64,000 bases of DNA from Vasconcelosia minhoensis LEGE 07310 (GCF_015207255.1 NZ_JADEXG010000019.1:1-64000), one strand, 5' to 3'; counted from the stretch's first letter, positions 27,540 through 38,326 are shown. Translations and numbers: made by a program. The notes: a model not told the origin generated them from the letters alone.

Positions 27540-28022
27540 TTATCCAATTGAACTCTTCCTTTTTTCGAGCCGATAACGCAAGAACGTTTTATCTGCGACC
27601 TCTAATTGCCCATTTTTACGGAAGCCTAACCGCAGCAAGCCTTTAATATTCTTCCTCGTGGGCGGGAGCAGCACCGTGACCGCCTCGAAACCCATTTCTC
27701 CAAAAGCTCGACGAATTATTTCGCTGTAGAGGATTTTCCCTAATCCCCAATGATCCGGGTGCAGTACTAATCCCAAGTCAGCTTCCCCGTTCTCGCGTTG
27801 TAATCCACCCCAGCCGACAAACTGACCATCAACGACAAACGCCCAGGGACCGTAACCATCTTCTTTCCATAGCCGTTCTTTTGCAGCAATAAATTCCTCG
27901 CACTCGCTTTCCCCGAAACAACTGGTTGCCAAAGGCATATGCCGCCGCACCAACGGATTATTCATTAGTTCGATAATGTCAGAGCTATCGACTTCCGTTA
28001 GCCGCTTAAATTCAGTAGTCAT
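27540..28022 (-). CDS. GNAT family N-acetyltransferase (integron cassette 1)
   Basis: A 160-residue acetyltransferase of the RimJ/RimL-like branch: ELMNNPLVRRHMPLA near the start, then WAFVVDGQFVGWGGLQ, the acetyl-CoA segment LHPDHWGLGKILYSEIIRRA and GLLRLGFRKNGQLEV. Acetyltransferases are among the commonest products of integron cassettes. The start is the ATG at 28022; a GTG at 28025 is also in frame. The gene sits between a candidate attI boundary (GTTGGGC read leftward from 28045) and attC1, giving a cassette of about 620 bases, and it is transcribed away from intI. The substrate is unknown. Confidence 0.88.
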   Translation of the reverse strand: MTTEFKRLTEVDSSDIIELMNNPLVRRHMPLATSCFGESECEEFIAAKERLWKEDGYGPWAFVVDGQFVGWGGLQRENGEADLGLVLHPDHWGLGKILYSEIIRRAFGEMGFEAVTVLLPPTRKNIKGLLRLGFRKNGQLEVADKTFLRYRLEKRKSSIG

Positions 28023-28038
28023 CACTGTTCACTTTGCC

Positions 28039-28063
28039 GCCCAACTATTGATTAGAGGGAAAG
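28039..28063 (-). other. Candidate attI/cassette 1 junction
   Basis: On the minus strand the box GTTGGGC (28045-28039) matches GTTRRRY exactly and is followed by GGC, the same GTTGGGCGGC string found at the other end of cassette 1 (27500-27509, plus strand). It lies between the integrase gene and the first cassette, where attI belongs. The left half of attI is not recognisable by eye, since attI sites vary between integrons. Confidence 0.5.
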
Positions 28064-28183
28064 TTTCCACCTAAGATCCCAACACGGGTAAATAGGTGGA
28101 AATGTTTCAGCCTAAGATCCTTTCTGGGGTAAATAGGTGGAATTACGTCCGCCTAAGATCCCGATACAGGTAAATAGGCGGAA
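28064..28183 (+). repeat. Three 41-bp tandem repeats next to intI promoter
   Basis: The core CTAAGATCC begins at 28071, 28112 and 28153, an exact 41-base period. Each copy continues with a variable five or six bases and then GGTAAATAGG. Copies 1 and 3 are also inverted repeats: TTCCACCTA with TAGGTGGAA in copy 1, and TCCGCCTA with TAGGCGGA in copy 3, so the A-to-G change is matched by a T-to-C change on the other arm. They lie between cassette 1 and the integrase -10 box. They could be integrase-binding repeats of attI or operators. Confidence 0.85.
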
Positions 28184-28191
28184 TGTTTCAG

Positions 28192-28197
28192 TATAAT
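28192..28197 (+). promoter_or_regulatory. Candidate -10 box of the intI promoter
   Basis: A perfect TATAAT lies 66 bases before the intI start and right after the last 41-bp repeat. No good -35 element is present at the usual spacing; the third repeat covers that position, so activation or repression through the repeat is plausible. Confidence 0.45.
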
Positions 28198-28263
28198 CAG
28201 CCCTCCGGTTCTAGGTCGCATCTGCTTAAGATTTATTTGTCATCTTTTTTCAGGTGCCTCCCA

Positions 28264-29286
28264 ATGCCGGCAGAGCCTCGTTCCAAAAAGTTACTCGACC
28301 AGGTTCGAGACGCTGTTCGCCTAAAGCATTATTCGTATCGCACGGAGCAAACCTATGTGCAGTGGATTCGTCGCTACATCCTGTTTCATAGCAAGCGCCA
28401 TCCCCAAGAGATGGGTGTCCCCCACATTGAAGCCTTTCTTACCCATCTAGCCGTTCAAGGGCAGGTTTGCGGCCTCCACTCAGAATCAGGCATTGAGTGC
28501 CCTGCTCTTCTTGTATCGACTGGTTTTGCAGATGCCCCTGGACGATCGGATTGATGCTATTCGAGCAAAGCCTTCGCGTAAGCTTCCAACCGTTTTAACC
28601 CCTGAAGAAGTGCGGGCAGTGATTCAGCAAATGTCAGGGGTGCATCGACTAATTGTGCAGTTGCTCTATGGTAGTGGCTTGCGCTTGCGGGAGGCGATGC
28701 AGCTCCGCATCAAGGATTTGGATTTTCCTCAGTCTCAGGTCGTTGTGCGAGACGCTAAGGGTCAGGAAAGCCGAGTCACGATGTTACCTAGCAGCGTGCA
28801 GACAGCGCTTAAGGAACACCTCCAGCAGGTCAAGCGCATCCATCAGCAAGATTTAAGTCAGGGATATGGAGCAGTCACTCTACCCTTTGCGTTAGCTCGA
28901 AAGTATCCGAATGCCAATCGTCAGTGGATTTGGCAGTTTGTCTTTCCCGCCTCCTTGCGATGTAAAGATCCTCGCAGTGGAGCGATTGTCCGCTTTCACC
29001 TGCATGAAAGCGGATTGCAAAAGGCTGTAAAGCAAGCTGTGCGAAATGCTGGAGTAGAAAAACGAGTCGGCTGCCACACCTTTCGCCATAGCTTTGCGAC
29101 CCACCTATTGGAAAGTGGCTACGATATCCGCACGATTCAAGAGTTGCTGGGGCACAAAGATGTTAAGACCACAATGATTTATACCAAAGGTATTTCAGAG
29201 CACGAGACAACATTGTCAGGTCTGAAATGCCTTTGAATGTCCTCAATCGTGGTGGGCGTGGAGTGCGGAGCCCTCTGGATATCTAG
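28264..29286 (+). pseudogene. intI: Integron integrase IntI, inactivated by a frameshift and an insertion
   Basis: The first frame from ATG 28264 encodes a typical IntI N-terminus (KLLDQVRDAVRLKHYSYRTE, YVQWIRRYILFHSKRHP). At 28466-28468 one extra T shifts the frame; without it the text would read [19 protein letters not shown]. The second frame carries the catalytic domain: Arg in [10 protein letters not shown], the IntI-specific extra segment ([20 protein letters not shown]), [27 protein letters not shown] and the nucleophile in MIYT. About 50 bases are then inserted at 29186, and the expected end VLNRGGRGVRSPLDI is read out of frame at 29239-29286. Removing both lesions restores 323 codons, a normal IntI length. 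The integrase-only segment makes the IntI identity firm against XerC/D. It is divergent from the cassettes, as in known integrons. Confidence 0.92.
29186..29238 (+). repeat. Small palindromic insertion in the 3' end of intI
   Basis: AAAGGTATTTCAGA (29186-29199) and TCTGAAATGCCTTT (29221-29234) are inverted repeats with one mismatch around a 21-base loop. The block separates the catalytic tyrosine codon region from the displaced intI C-terminus and adds a net 50 bases. No target duplication is evident, and no second copy was seen in the window. Confidence 0.7.
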
Positions 29287-29435
29287 CCGAATAGATTCGT
29301 ATAGGTTATCTGAGTCGGATTTAAGCCCTGCTCTCCAGCAATTTCGTTGACCGTTTTGAGTCCTTCAATGGCTTCGAAGACGATCTCAACGTTGAGTTCT
29401 GCACTGTATCGTTTGCGCTGTATGAGTTTTATTGC
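29283..29435 (-). pseudogene. Fragment of IS3-family transposase OrfA
   Basis: The minus-strand frame has no start codon and reads QRKRYSAELNVEIVFEAIEG then LKTVNEIAGEQGLNPTQIT, the helix-turn-helix start of IS3-family OrfA proteins. Similarity stops after NPTQIT, near 29303, and a stop follows. Only about 45 codons of the transposase survive and no inverted end was found. It lies just outside the 3' end of intI and shows that the island edge has been hit by more than one element. Confidence 0.7.
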
Positions 29436-29459
29436 TCAGCATTTTCAAGCGGGTATCGA

Positions 29460-30062
29460 TTAGCTATGTACCCGAGGTTCAGGATGTAAGGTAGCGAGCA
29501 GCTCGCTTTCCACAGTCGCCAGCTCTTGCAGCCGCTGATTGACCTCATCGGTTTCAAAATAGGTGGTCGCTAACACCCAGTAAGCGCCGTAGTGGCGGGC
29601 TTCTGACGACATCAGGCTGCGGTAGAAGCTGGCGAGTTCGGGGGCTGGGCAGTGGTCGGCAAGGAGGCCCAAGCGCTCATGGCTGCGGGCCTCGATCAGG
29701 GCTGAGACCAGCAGCATGTCTAGCATCCGGCAAGGCTCATCCCGCCGTACCTGAGCCTTGAGCCCAGCGCCGTAGGGTGACGGGGCCAGCGGCCCCAGCG
29801 GGATGCCGCGCCGGTCTAGCCACTGGTTGACCTGCTCAAAATGGCTGAGTTCTTCTTGAGCAATGGCGGTTAGCGATCGCACCAGCGCCGCGCTAGAGGG
29901 ATAGCGAAACATGAGATTGAGCGCTACCCCGGCTGCCTTGCGTTCGCAGTGGGAATGGTCGAGCAGCACAGTGTCGAGGTTAGCGACGGCCTGGTCAATC
30001 CAGTCGGGGCGGGTAGGCGACTGGAGGAAGCGGATGGTTTGAGGGCGAGTCGCGGTAGTCAT
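29460..30062 (-). CDS. miaE: tRNA-(ms2io6A)-hydroxylase MiaE
   Basis: A 200-residue ferritin-like diiron monooxygenase that hydroxylates the isopentenyl group of ms2i6A at position 37 of certain tRNAs. Probable iron ligands are Glu and His in HSHCERKAAG, EELSHFEQV, EARSHERL and SSEARHYGAYW. The length matches the family. The start was set at the ATG at 30062; a TTG at 30065 would add one residue. It is followed upstream on the same strand by aroQ with a gap of 30 bases, so the two may be co-transcribed, although they share no pathway. Confidence 0.93.
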   Translation of the reverse strand: MTTATRPQTIRFLQSPTRPDWIDQAVANLDTVLLDHSHCERKAAGVALNLMFRYPSSAALVRSLTAIAQEELSHFEQVNQWLDRRGIPLGPLAPSPYGAGLKAQVRRDEPCRMLDMLLVSALIEARSHERLGLLADHCPAPELASFYRSLMSSEARHYGAYWVLATTYFETDEVNQRLQELATVESELLATLHPEPRVHS

Positions 30063-30092
30063 CAAAAATGGGCTAAACGTCGCTGTCCCATT

Positions 30093-30548
30093 TTAGACCG
30101 GTTTGTCAGGCTGACGGCGCAGCTGGGTGACCAGCGCATCCAGGCCGAGCCGATAGCTGTCAGCCCCAAATCCGCAGATTTGCCCCACCGCGACCGGGGC
30201 AATGTAGGAGTGGTGGCGGAAGGTTTCGCGCTGGTGAATATTGCTGAGATGCACCTCAACCGTGGGTAGAGCCACCGCCGAGATCGCGTCGCGGATGGCC
30301 ACGCTGGTGTGGGTATAGGCCCCCGGATTGATCAAAATACCCTGGTGGAGATCCAGCGATGCCTGAATCCGGTCCACCAGGGTACCTTCGTGATTGGATT
30401 GAAAAATTTCAAGCTGGGCATTCAACCGTTCTGCTTGGGAACGGAGAGCCGTGTTGATGTCGTCTAGCGTTAGCAGGCCATAAACCCCCGGCTCGCGCCG
30501 CCCCAATAGGTTGAGGTTAGGACCGTGCAAGACCAGCAAGCTGAGCAA
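30093..30548 (-). CDS. aroQ: 3-dehydroquinate dehydratase, type II
   Basis: This enzyme removes water from 3-dehydroquinate to form 3-dehydroshikimate, step three of the shikimate pathway. The 151-residue protein has [18 protein letters not shown] at the start, with the Arg and Tyr of the lid and active site, then [15 protein letters not shown] and [18 protein letters not shown], which holds the catalytic His. Type II enzymes are dodecamers. A small gene and cinA lie upstream on the same strand and miaE lies downstream. Together with the DAHP synthase at 2182 it is the second shikimate enzyme of the window. Confidence 0.95.
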   Translation of the reverse strand: MLSLLVLHGPNLNLLGRREPGVYGLLTLDDINTALRSQAERLNAQLEIFQSNHEGTLVDRIQASLDLHQGILINPGAYTHTSVAIRDAISAVALPTVEVHLSNIHQRETFRHHSYIAPVAVGQICGFGADSYRLGLDALVTQLRRQPDKPV

Positions 30549-30562
30549 TGACAGGCTCCGAA

Positions 30563-30694
30563 TTAGCGTCGGCGCTCGTCTACCGGCAACGGGATCGGCT
30601 CGCGCTCAGGCTCAGACTGGGGACCAAATAGGGCATCCATAATCCTATCTACCCATTCTCCAAGTCTTTCTAGAGCCTTTTCGATGTAATCCAT
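30563..30694 (-). CDS. Small conserved-looking protein, 43 residues
   Basis: A short frame upstream of aroQ. It encodes [20 protein letters not shown] followed by [20 protein letters not shown] and a basic end RRR. The first half is an amphipathic helix and the second half is a Pro/Glu-rich tail. The start at 30694 has GGAG about 11 bases upstream; an ATG at 30739 would give 58 residues but lacks a ribosome site. Proteins with this helix-plus-tail form seem familiar from cyanobacteria, but I cannot name the family. It lies 14 bases before aroQ and may be translated from the same message. Confidence 0.5.
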   Translation of the reverse strand: MDYIEKALERLGEWVDRIMDALFGPQSEPEREPIPLPVDERRR

Positions 30695-30940
30695 CAGCCG
30701 GGTTACTCCTTCTCTTTTCTGCTGAGTCCGCTTTCCCATCTAAAACCCGTCCCAAACACGGTATAGATGAGGATAATCTAGCTTGCCCAGAACGAAGATA
30801 TAGACAACTTATGTATTTATAATAACGAATTGCCGGGAATGGTCAAGAACGCATTAGTCATATAAATTAAAATTAATCATTCTACCGCTAGATAGAATTT
30901 CACTGCGATCCCCGAACCTTTCATTGGCCGCAGGTTAGAG

Positions 30941-32206
30941 CTAGGTCGGCGTAAACACATCTAAAAGCGTTCGGCGAAGAAAATCCAGCGCGCTGCAGGC
31001 GCTGATGTAACGAATCCAGTCGCGATCGCCATAGCCGCCGAACTGCCGCTCCAGGCTCTGCACAGCCGAGCCATCGGCCAGACCGATATACACTAGCCCC
31101 ACCGGCTTGGCCGCCGTACCGCCATCGGGGCCAGCAATCCCGGTAATGCTGAGGCCCCAGTCGGTGCCCATGCGCTCGCGCACGCCCAGGGCCATCTGTT
31201 CAGCCACCTCCGCGCTGACCGCGCCGACGGTCGCCAGCGTTTGGGGATTGACCCCGAGCCAGTTTTCCTTAATCCGATTGTCATAGGAGATGATGCCGCC
31301 CCAAAAGTAGCTGGAGCTGCCGGGTACGGCGGTAATCATCTGCCCCAGGCCGCCGCCGGTGCAGGATTCGGCGACGCTGAGAGTCTGCTGCCGAGCCTTG
31401 AGCAGTCCGACGACGACTGAAGCTAGCGTATCGTCGTCCTGGCCGTAGCAATCGACGCTAGTAATGTGCCGCAGCTCGGCTTCGATCGGGGCAATCAGGC
31501 TAGCCGCCTGCTCGGGAGAGGCCGCGCGGGCTGAAATCCGCAGCTTCACCTCGCCGCCCCCGGCATAGGGCGCTACCGTCGGATTCTCCAGCTCAAAGAA
31601 AGGGGCCACCTTCTCAGCCAGACTCGACTCGCCAATCCCCCAAAATTTTAGCGTCCGGCTGTGGATGATACTGCTGGACCAGCCTTTAGCTTCCAGGTAG
31701 GGAGCGGCAGTGGTTTCCCACATCGCCTGCATTTCCCTCGGTACGCCGGGGAAGGTCATCACCAGCAGCCCTGGGCGCGGTTCCCAAATCAGGCCCGGAG
31801 CCGTGCCTCCCTGGTTTGGCAGCACCTCGGCTCCGGCAGGCAGCAGCGCCTGCTTGCGATTGTTCGCCGTCATCGTCCGGCCCCGCTGGGCAAACTTTTG
31901 CTCGATGTCGGCAATCAGCTCGGGTCGCTCCACCAGGGGCACACCGAAGAATTCGGCCAGGGCCGCCACCGTCAGGTCGTCCGGGGTGGGACCCAGGCCG
32001 CCGGTCAGCAGCAGCAGCCGCGATCGCTCGCAGGCAATCGCCACCGCCCGCTGTAATCGCAGTGAATTGTCACCAACGACGGTTTGATAGTAGTGCGGAA
32101 TGCCCAGCTGAGCGAGCTGCTGGGCCAGATACTGAGCGTTGCTGTTGAGGATATCGCCCAGCAGCAGCTCTGTCCCTACGCAGATAATCTCGGCGCTCGC
32201 GTCCAT
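30941..32206 (-). CDS. cinA: CinA family protein (competence/damage-inducible)
   Basis: A 421-residue two-domain protein. The N-terminal molybdopterin-binding-like (COG1058) domain, about residues 1-170, has EIICVGTELLLGDILNSNAQ and LLLTGGLGPTPDDLT. The C-terminal CinA deamidase domain, about 260-415, has SVAESCTGGGLGQMITAVPG and LSITGIAGPDGGTAAKPVG. CinA proteins hydrolyse ADP-ribose and deamidate NMN in NAD recycling; the name comes from competence operons. Full length and both domains are intact. It is separated from the small gene at 30563 by about 250 bases and divergent from the glycosyltransferase on its right. Confidence 0.95.
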   Translation of the reverse strand: MDASAEIICVGTELLLGDILNSNAQYLAQQLAQLGIPHYYQTVVGDNSLRLQRAVAIACERSRLLLLTGGLGPTPDDLTVAALAEFFGVPLVERPELIADIEQKFAQRGRTMTANNRKQALLPAGAEVLPNQGGTAPGLIWEPRPGLLVMTFPGVPREMQAMWETTAAPYLEAKGWSSSIIHSRTLKFWGIGESSLAEKVAPFFELENPTVAPYAGGGEVKLRISARAASPEQAASLIAPIEAELRHITSVDCYGQDDDTLASVVVGLLKARQQTLSVAESCTGGGLGQMITAVPGSSSYFWGGIISYDNRIKENWLGVNPQTLATVGAVSAEVAEQMALGVRERMGTDWGLSITGIAGPDGGTAAKPVGLVYIGLADGSAVQSLERQFGGYGDRDWIRYISACSALDFLRRTLLDVFTPT

Positions 32207-32334
32207 GCGATTTCTAGCTGATACGTTAATAACGGATATGGCTCGATATTAGTCCATTTCAGGCGACCAGGGCCGATGCTCCGGTAGCCCAGTAGCAAAT
32301 TAGCAGGGTCGCTTGACAGTTTGTGAGAATTCCA

Positions 32335-33945
32335 ATGGCGCAGATAAGCTTTAAGCCGTCTCATCAAACAATTAGATGGATTGGGCCGTGGCTCCTGGGC
32401 GGACTCCTCTATCGCAGCGTCATCGCCTGGGCAATGCCGCCGGGGTTTGATGAAGCCTACTACTACCTCTACACTCGCCATCTTGACTGGAGCTACTTTG
32501 ACCATCCGCTGATGGTGGCGCTGACCAGCGGCTTTGGCCTCTGGCTGACGGGAATGGTGTCGCCGCTAACGCTGCGGCTGGGCGCTCTGGGGCTGTTTAC
32601 CGGCAGCCTGTATCTGCTGTACCGAACCGGGCAGCGACTGCTGGGAGAATCTGCCGGGCGGTGGAGTTTAGCGATCGCGAGTCTAATCCCAATTTTCTTC
32701 CTGGCGCTGGGCACCTTCGCCGCGCCGGACAACGGGCTAATTTTCTTCTGGACGGCGGTGCTCTGGGTATCGGCCTGCGAGTTTTTCCCCAGTGGCCCCT
32801 ATCGTCCGACGGCTAGGATTGTTCTGATTGGATTACTGCTGGGGCTGGCCTGCCTGAGCAAGTATCACGGCTTTGTTTTCGGGCTGAGCCTGGTGGGTTT
32901 CTGCGCAACTAGCCCAGAGCATCGGCGGGCGCTGCGATCGCCCTGGACGGCTCTAAGCCTGCTGCTGTTTGGCCTGGTGCTGCTGCCCCTGCTGTACTGG
33001 AATGCGACCCACGGCTGGATTTCGTTTCGATTTCATCTGTCCAGCCGATTTGATAGTTCTCTCACCTCGACCTATTCGCTGTCCAATCTGCTGGGCGTAT
33101 TAGCGGCGGAGCTGGGCTACCTGTTTCCAACCCTGGGACTGCCGCTGTGGTGGGTGAGCGTTCGAGAGACCCTGGCGCAGCTGCGGCGGATGGTGGCAGT
33201 CAAACCGCACAAGCCCGACCCGCTTCTGGCTCAGAAACGGTTTTTGCTCTGGTGCGGCCTGCCCACGGCGGTGGGGTTTACCCTGCTGGGCGGGCTGACG
33301 CCGATCTATCCGGCCTGGCCGACGCCGGGGCTGTGGAGCCTGACGCCGCTGCTGGGTCAGACGGTGGGGGAATGGCAGGCGCGATCGCGGCCCGCCGTCC
33401 GGCGCTGGCTCGGCGGCAGCGGTCTTGCCATTGGCAGCCTGCTGCTGTTTGCGCTATTACATATCACTTTGGGCACGCTGCAAAAGCCCAGCCAGTATGC
33501 CCTGTTCGGCGGCCTGATTGCGCCCCAGGCCGATCCTTCGACGACGCTGATCGACGTCATGCAGCTGCGGCAGCGGCTGATAGAAGATAGTGAGGTGAGA
33601 AGCGCGATCGCGGCGGCGGACTTCCTGGTAACGCCGGAATTTTGGCTGAGTGGCTATGTGGCGATCGCGGTTGAACCGCTGACAGAGGCACCGGTGATGG
33701 CCTTTAGTCAGGACCCGCGCGGCCATGCCCTGTGGTTTCAACCAGCGGACTGGCTGGGACAGGATGCGATTTTTATCAGCATTGCCGACTTTTCCCAGGC
33801 TGAGACGATTGAAACCTATCAGCCCTACTTTGAAACATTTAAAGAAATTGCTCAGGTGAAGACCCGGCGCGGCGGTGCTGTAAGTGAGGTCTTTTATCTC
33901 TATCGCGCCGCCAACCTGGTCAAAGCCTATGAATACCCTTACTGA
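32335..33945 (+). CDS. Glycosyltransferase family 39 (ArnT/PMT-like) membrane protein
   Basis: A 536-residue integral membrane protein with about ten hydrophobic segments. The first periplasmic loop has DEAYYYLYTRHLDWSYFDHP, the acidic pair and pattern typical of GT-C enzymes that use polyprenyl-phosphate sugars (GT39 / PMT_2). The C-terminal 120 residues are soluble (LWFQPADWLGQDAIFISIAD). Such enzymes glycosylate lipids or exported proteins; acceptor and donor are unknown. The start was set at ATG 32335; GTG 32323 would add four residues. It is convergent with a WecA-like gene, which makes polyprenyl-linked sugars, so a shared cell-surface pathway is possible. Confidence 0.85.
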   Translation: MAQISFKPSHQTIRWIGPWLLGGLLYRSVIAWAMPPGFDEAYYYLYTRHLDWSYFDHPLMVALTSGFGLWLTGMVSPLTLRLGALGLFTGSLYLLYRTGQRLLGESAGRWSLAIASLIPIFFLALGTFAAPDNGLIFFWTAVLWVSACEFFPSGPYRPTARIVLIGLLLGLACLSKYHGFVFGLSLVGFCATSPEHRRALRSPWTALSLLLFGLVLLPLLYWNATHGWISFRFHLSSRFDSSLTSTYSLSNLLGVLAAELGYLFPTLGLPLWWVSVRETLAQLRRMVAVKPHKPDPLLAQKRFLLWCGLPTAVGFTLLGGLTPIYPAWPTPGLWSLTPLLGQTVGEWQARSRPAVRRWLGGSGLAIGSLLLFALLHITLGTLQKPSQYALFGGLIAPQADPSTTLIDVMQLRQRLIEDSEVRSAIAAADFLVTPEFWLSGYVAIAVEPLTEAPVMAFSQDPRGHALWFQPADWLGQDAIFISIADFSQAETIETYQPYFETFKEIAQVKTRRGGAVSEVFYLYRAANLVKAYEYPY

Positions 33946-33961
33946 TGGGCCCAGATCGAGC

Positions 33962-34036
33962 AGGTTGGGTTAAGTCCACGAAACCCAACCGCGACACAAG
34001 TTTCGTTGGGTTAGCGAATGCGCAACCCCAACCTAC
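33962..34036. repeat. Double palindromic repeat between convergent genes
   Basis: GGTTGGGTT at 33963-33971 pairs perfectly with AACCCAACC at 33982-33990. A second, similar stem follows: GTTGGGTT at 34005-34012 with AACCCCAAC at 34024-34032. Elements built from GTTGGGTT and AACCCAAC are dispersed repeats in many cyanobacterial genomes. Placed between two gene ends, the pair could also terminate both transcripts. Confidence 0.7.
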
Positions 34037-34052
34037 GGCTGATGGTGTCTTG

Positions 34053-35108
34053 CTAGCGGGCGTGGCGCAGGGCTCGCCAGCCGGTGTAGCTGAGCAGCGC
34101 GGTCGAACCCAGGGCGTAGACGATGCCGCTGGGCATACCCGAGAAGGCTAGGGCCAGGCTGCCGACCCACAGCGTCAGGGCATAGATAAACAGCACCGTA
34201 AACCGGTGGGAAAAACCTGCCTGAAGCAGCCGGTGATGCAGATGGCGCTTATCGGCGACAAAGGGCGACAGGCCCTGACGCATCCGCAGCAGGATGACTG
34301 CCGACATGTCTAAAATCGGTACGGCCAAAATCAGGTAGGGCAGCAGCACCGCCGCCGTCGTCACTCCCTTAACCAGGCCAATCACGCCGACCCCGGCCAG
34401 AGTAAAGCCCATATAGTAGGCCCCGCCGTCGCCCATAAAGATCTGAGCCGGGTTGAAGTTGTAGCGCAAGAAGCCCAGCGCTCCGCCCGCCAGGGCTGCT
34501 GCCACCAGGGCGGCGGCGGGCTGATTCATAAACAGACTGACCACCAGCATGACCACTGCTGCAATTCCCGAAACGCCAGCCGCCAGACCGTCGAGCCCAT
34601 CAATCCAGTTGATCGCGTTAGCCATACCGACCAGCCAAACGACCGTCACCGGCAGGCTGAGCAGCCCCGGCAGCTGCACTAGGCCAAAAAAGGGAATGGT
34701 CAAGAATTCAATATCTACGCCGACCTTCCAGGCCAGGCCGGCAGCCACCGACTGCATCACCAGCCGACTAATCGCTGACAGGCCAAACAGATCATCGAGC
34801 AGGCCAATCAGAAAAAAGACCAGCCCGCCAATCGTCACGCCCCAAATCTCGTATTCCGCCACCGGGTCGAGGGCATCGCCTGCAGCGTCAATAAAGCCAC
34901 CCGAGGCCCAAACGGTGAGCAGCGCCACCAGCGTCCCCAAAAAAATAGAAACTCCACCCAGGCGCACCATGGGCTGCTGATGAACTTTGCGGCCTCCCGG
35001 TAAATCGACGCGACCGCTGTGGAGACCAATTCTTTTAACAATGGGCGTCGTGATCAGGACGACAATGGCCGAGAGGATAAAGGCAAGCAGATGGTACGGC
35101 TGAAGCAT
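34053..35108 (-). CDS. MraY/WecA family polyprenyl-phosphate sugar-1-phosphate transferase
   Basis: A 351-residue membrane enzyme with about ten helices. Cytoplasmic motifs are clear: DLPGGRKVHQQPMVRLGG near residue 37, the Asp-rich NAINWIDGLDGLAAG near 165, FMGDGGAYYMG near 225, and the HLHHR-containing loop FVADKRHLHHRLLQAGF near 288. The motif set matches WecA/TagO more than MraY, so it probably moves a HexNAc-1-phosphate from UDP to undecaprenyl phosphate to begin an envelope polysaccharide. The exact sugar cannot be read. It is convergent with the GT39 gene, with a palindromic repeat between. Confidence 0.9.
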   Translation of the reverse strand: MLQPYHLLAFILSAIVVLITTPIVKRIGLHSGRVDLPGGRKVHQQPMVRLGGVSIFLGTLVALLTVWASGGFIDAAGDALDPVAEYEIWGVTIGGLVFFLIGLLDDLFGLSAISRLVMQSVAAGLAWKVGVDIEFLTIPFFGLVQLPGLLSLPVTVVWLVGMANAINWIDGLDGLAAGVSGIAAVVMLVVSLFMNQPAAALVAAALAGGALGFLRYNFNPAQIFMGDGGAYYMGFTLAGVGVIGLVKGVTTAAVLLPYLILAVPILDMSAVILLRMRQGLSPFVADKRHLHHRLLQAGFSHRFTVLFIYALTLWVGSLALAFSGMPSGIVYALGSTALLSYTGWRALRHAR

Positions 35109-35410
35109 CTGAACTGACTCTATAGAGGTTGACAGGGCCTGCCGTCGAGCAACGAAGCCAAAGGATTAAAGTCGTTTAGGCCAATTTTGGGCCGTAAATC
35201 AGGGTCGAGGCCAGAGCCGGTCGGTGCAGATAATCTGGAGGATGCGGATAGCTGTACAGACATAAAAACTCCATCCAGAGAACGATAGACCTAGCCCGGT
35301 TCGGCGCTAGTATACCTCGGTTATTCTCTAGATGGAATACTGAATTTAAGCGGTCTTCTGTCTCCAATACCCGGTTCCAAAGGCCGAGGTTGTGTCGGCC
35401 AAACGCGAGC
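35109..35410. other. Intergenic region between glyA and the WecA-like gene
   Basis: About 300 bases between two minus-strand genes. It should hold the terminator of glyA and the promoter of the WecA-like gene. I saw no strong hairpin with T-run and no RNA gene. The only open frame here (about 63 codons) lacks coding character. Confidence 0.3.
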
Positions 35411-36694
<1,284 letters not shown>

Positions 36695-36916
36695 ACGCTT
36701 TTGGGTATCTAGGGCAGGTGTCTGGGCGATTCGCTTGCAGATCTCTATCATATGCGGTTTCGCTCAGCCGTTTAATCGTGACTATCGAAGTTAAAGCTCG
36801 GCTCGATCAGGCCACCGCGCTGACAGGAAGTCGATAGTTTCGCCAAAATGTAAGGCTTTGAAACCTATAATGAAAAACTGAGACCATTGACAAAGCAAGT
36901 GAGGAATTGAGTTTAG

Positions 36917-38326
<1,410 letters not shown>

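Noticed and set aside
28064-28183. Three regularly spaced repeats as a CRISPR array
   Set aside because: The repeats are joined end to end at 41 bases with no unique spacers of similar length, the copies differ, and no cas genes are nearby.
28441-28500. Programmed frameshift in intI
   Set aside because: The site is only a TTT run without a slippery heptamer or downstream stem, and a second independent lesion exists in the same gene.
35176-35367. 63-codon frame between glyA and the WecA-like gene
   Set aside because: It has no ribosome site, unusual residue content, and no recognisable motif.
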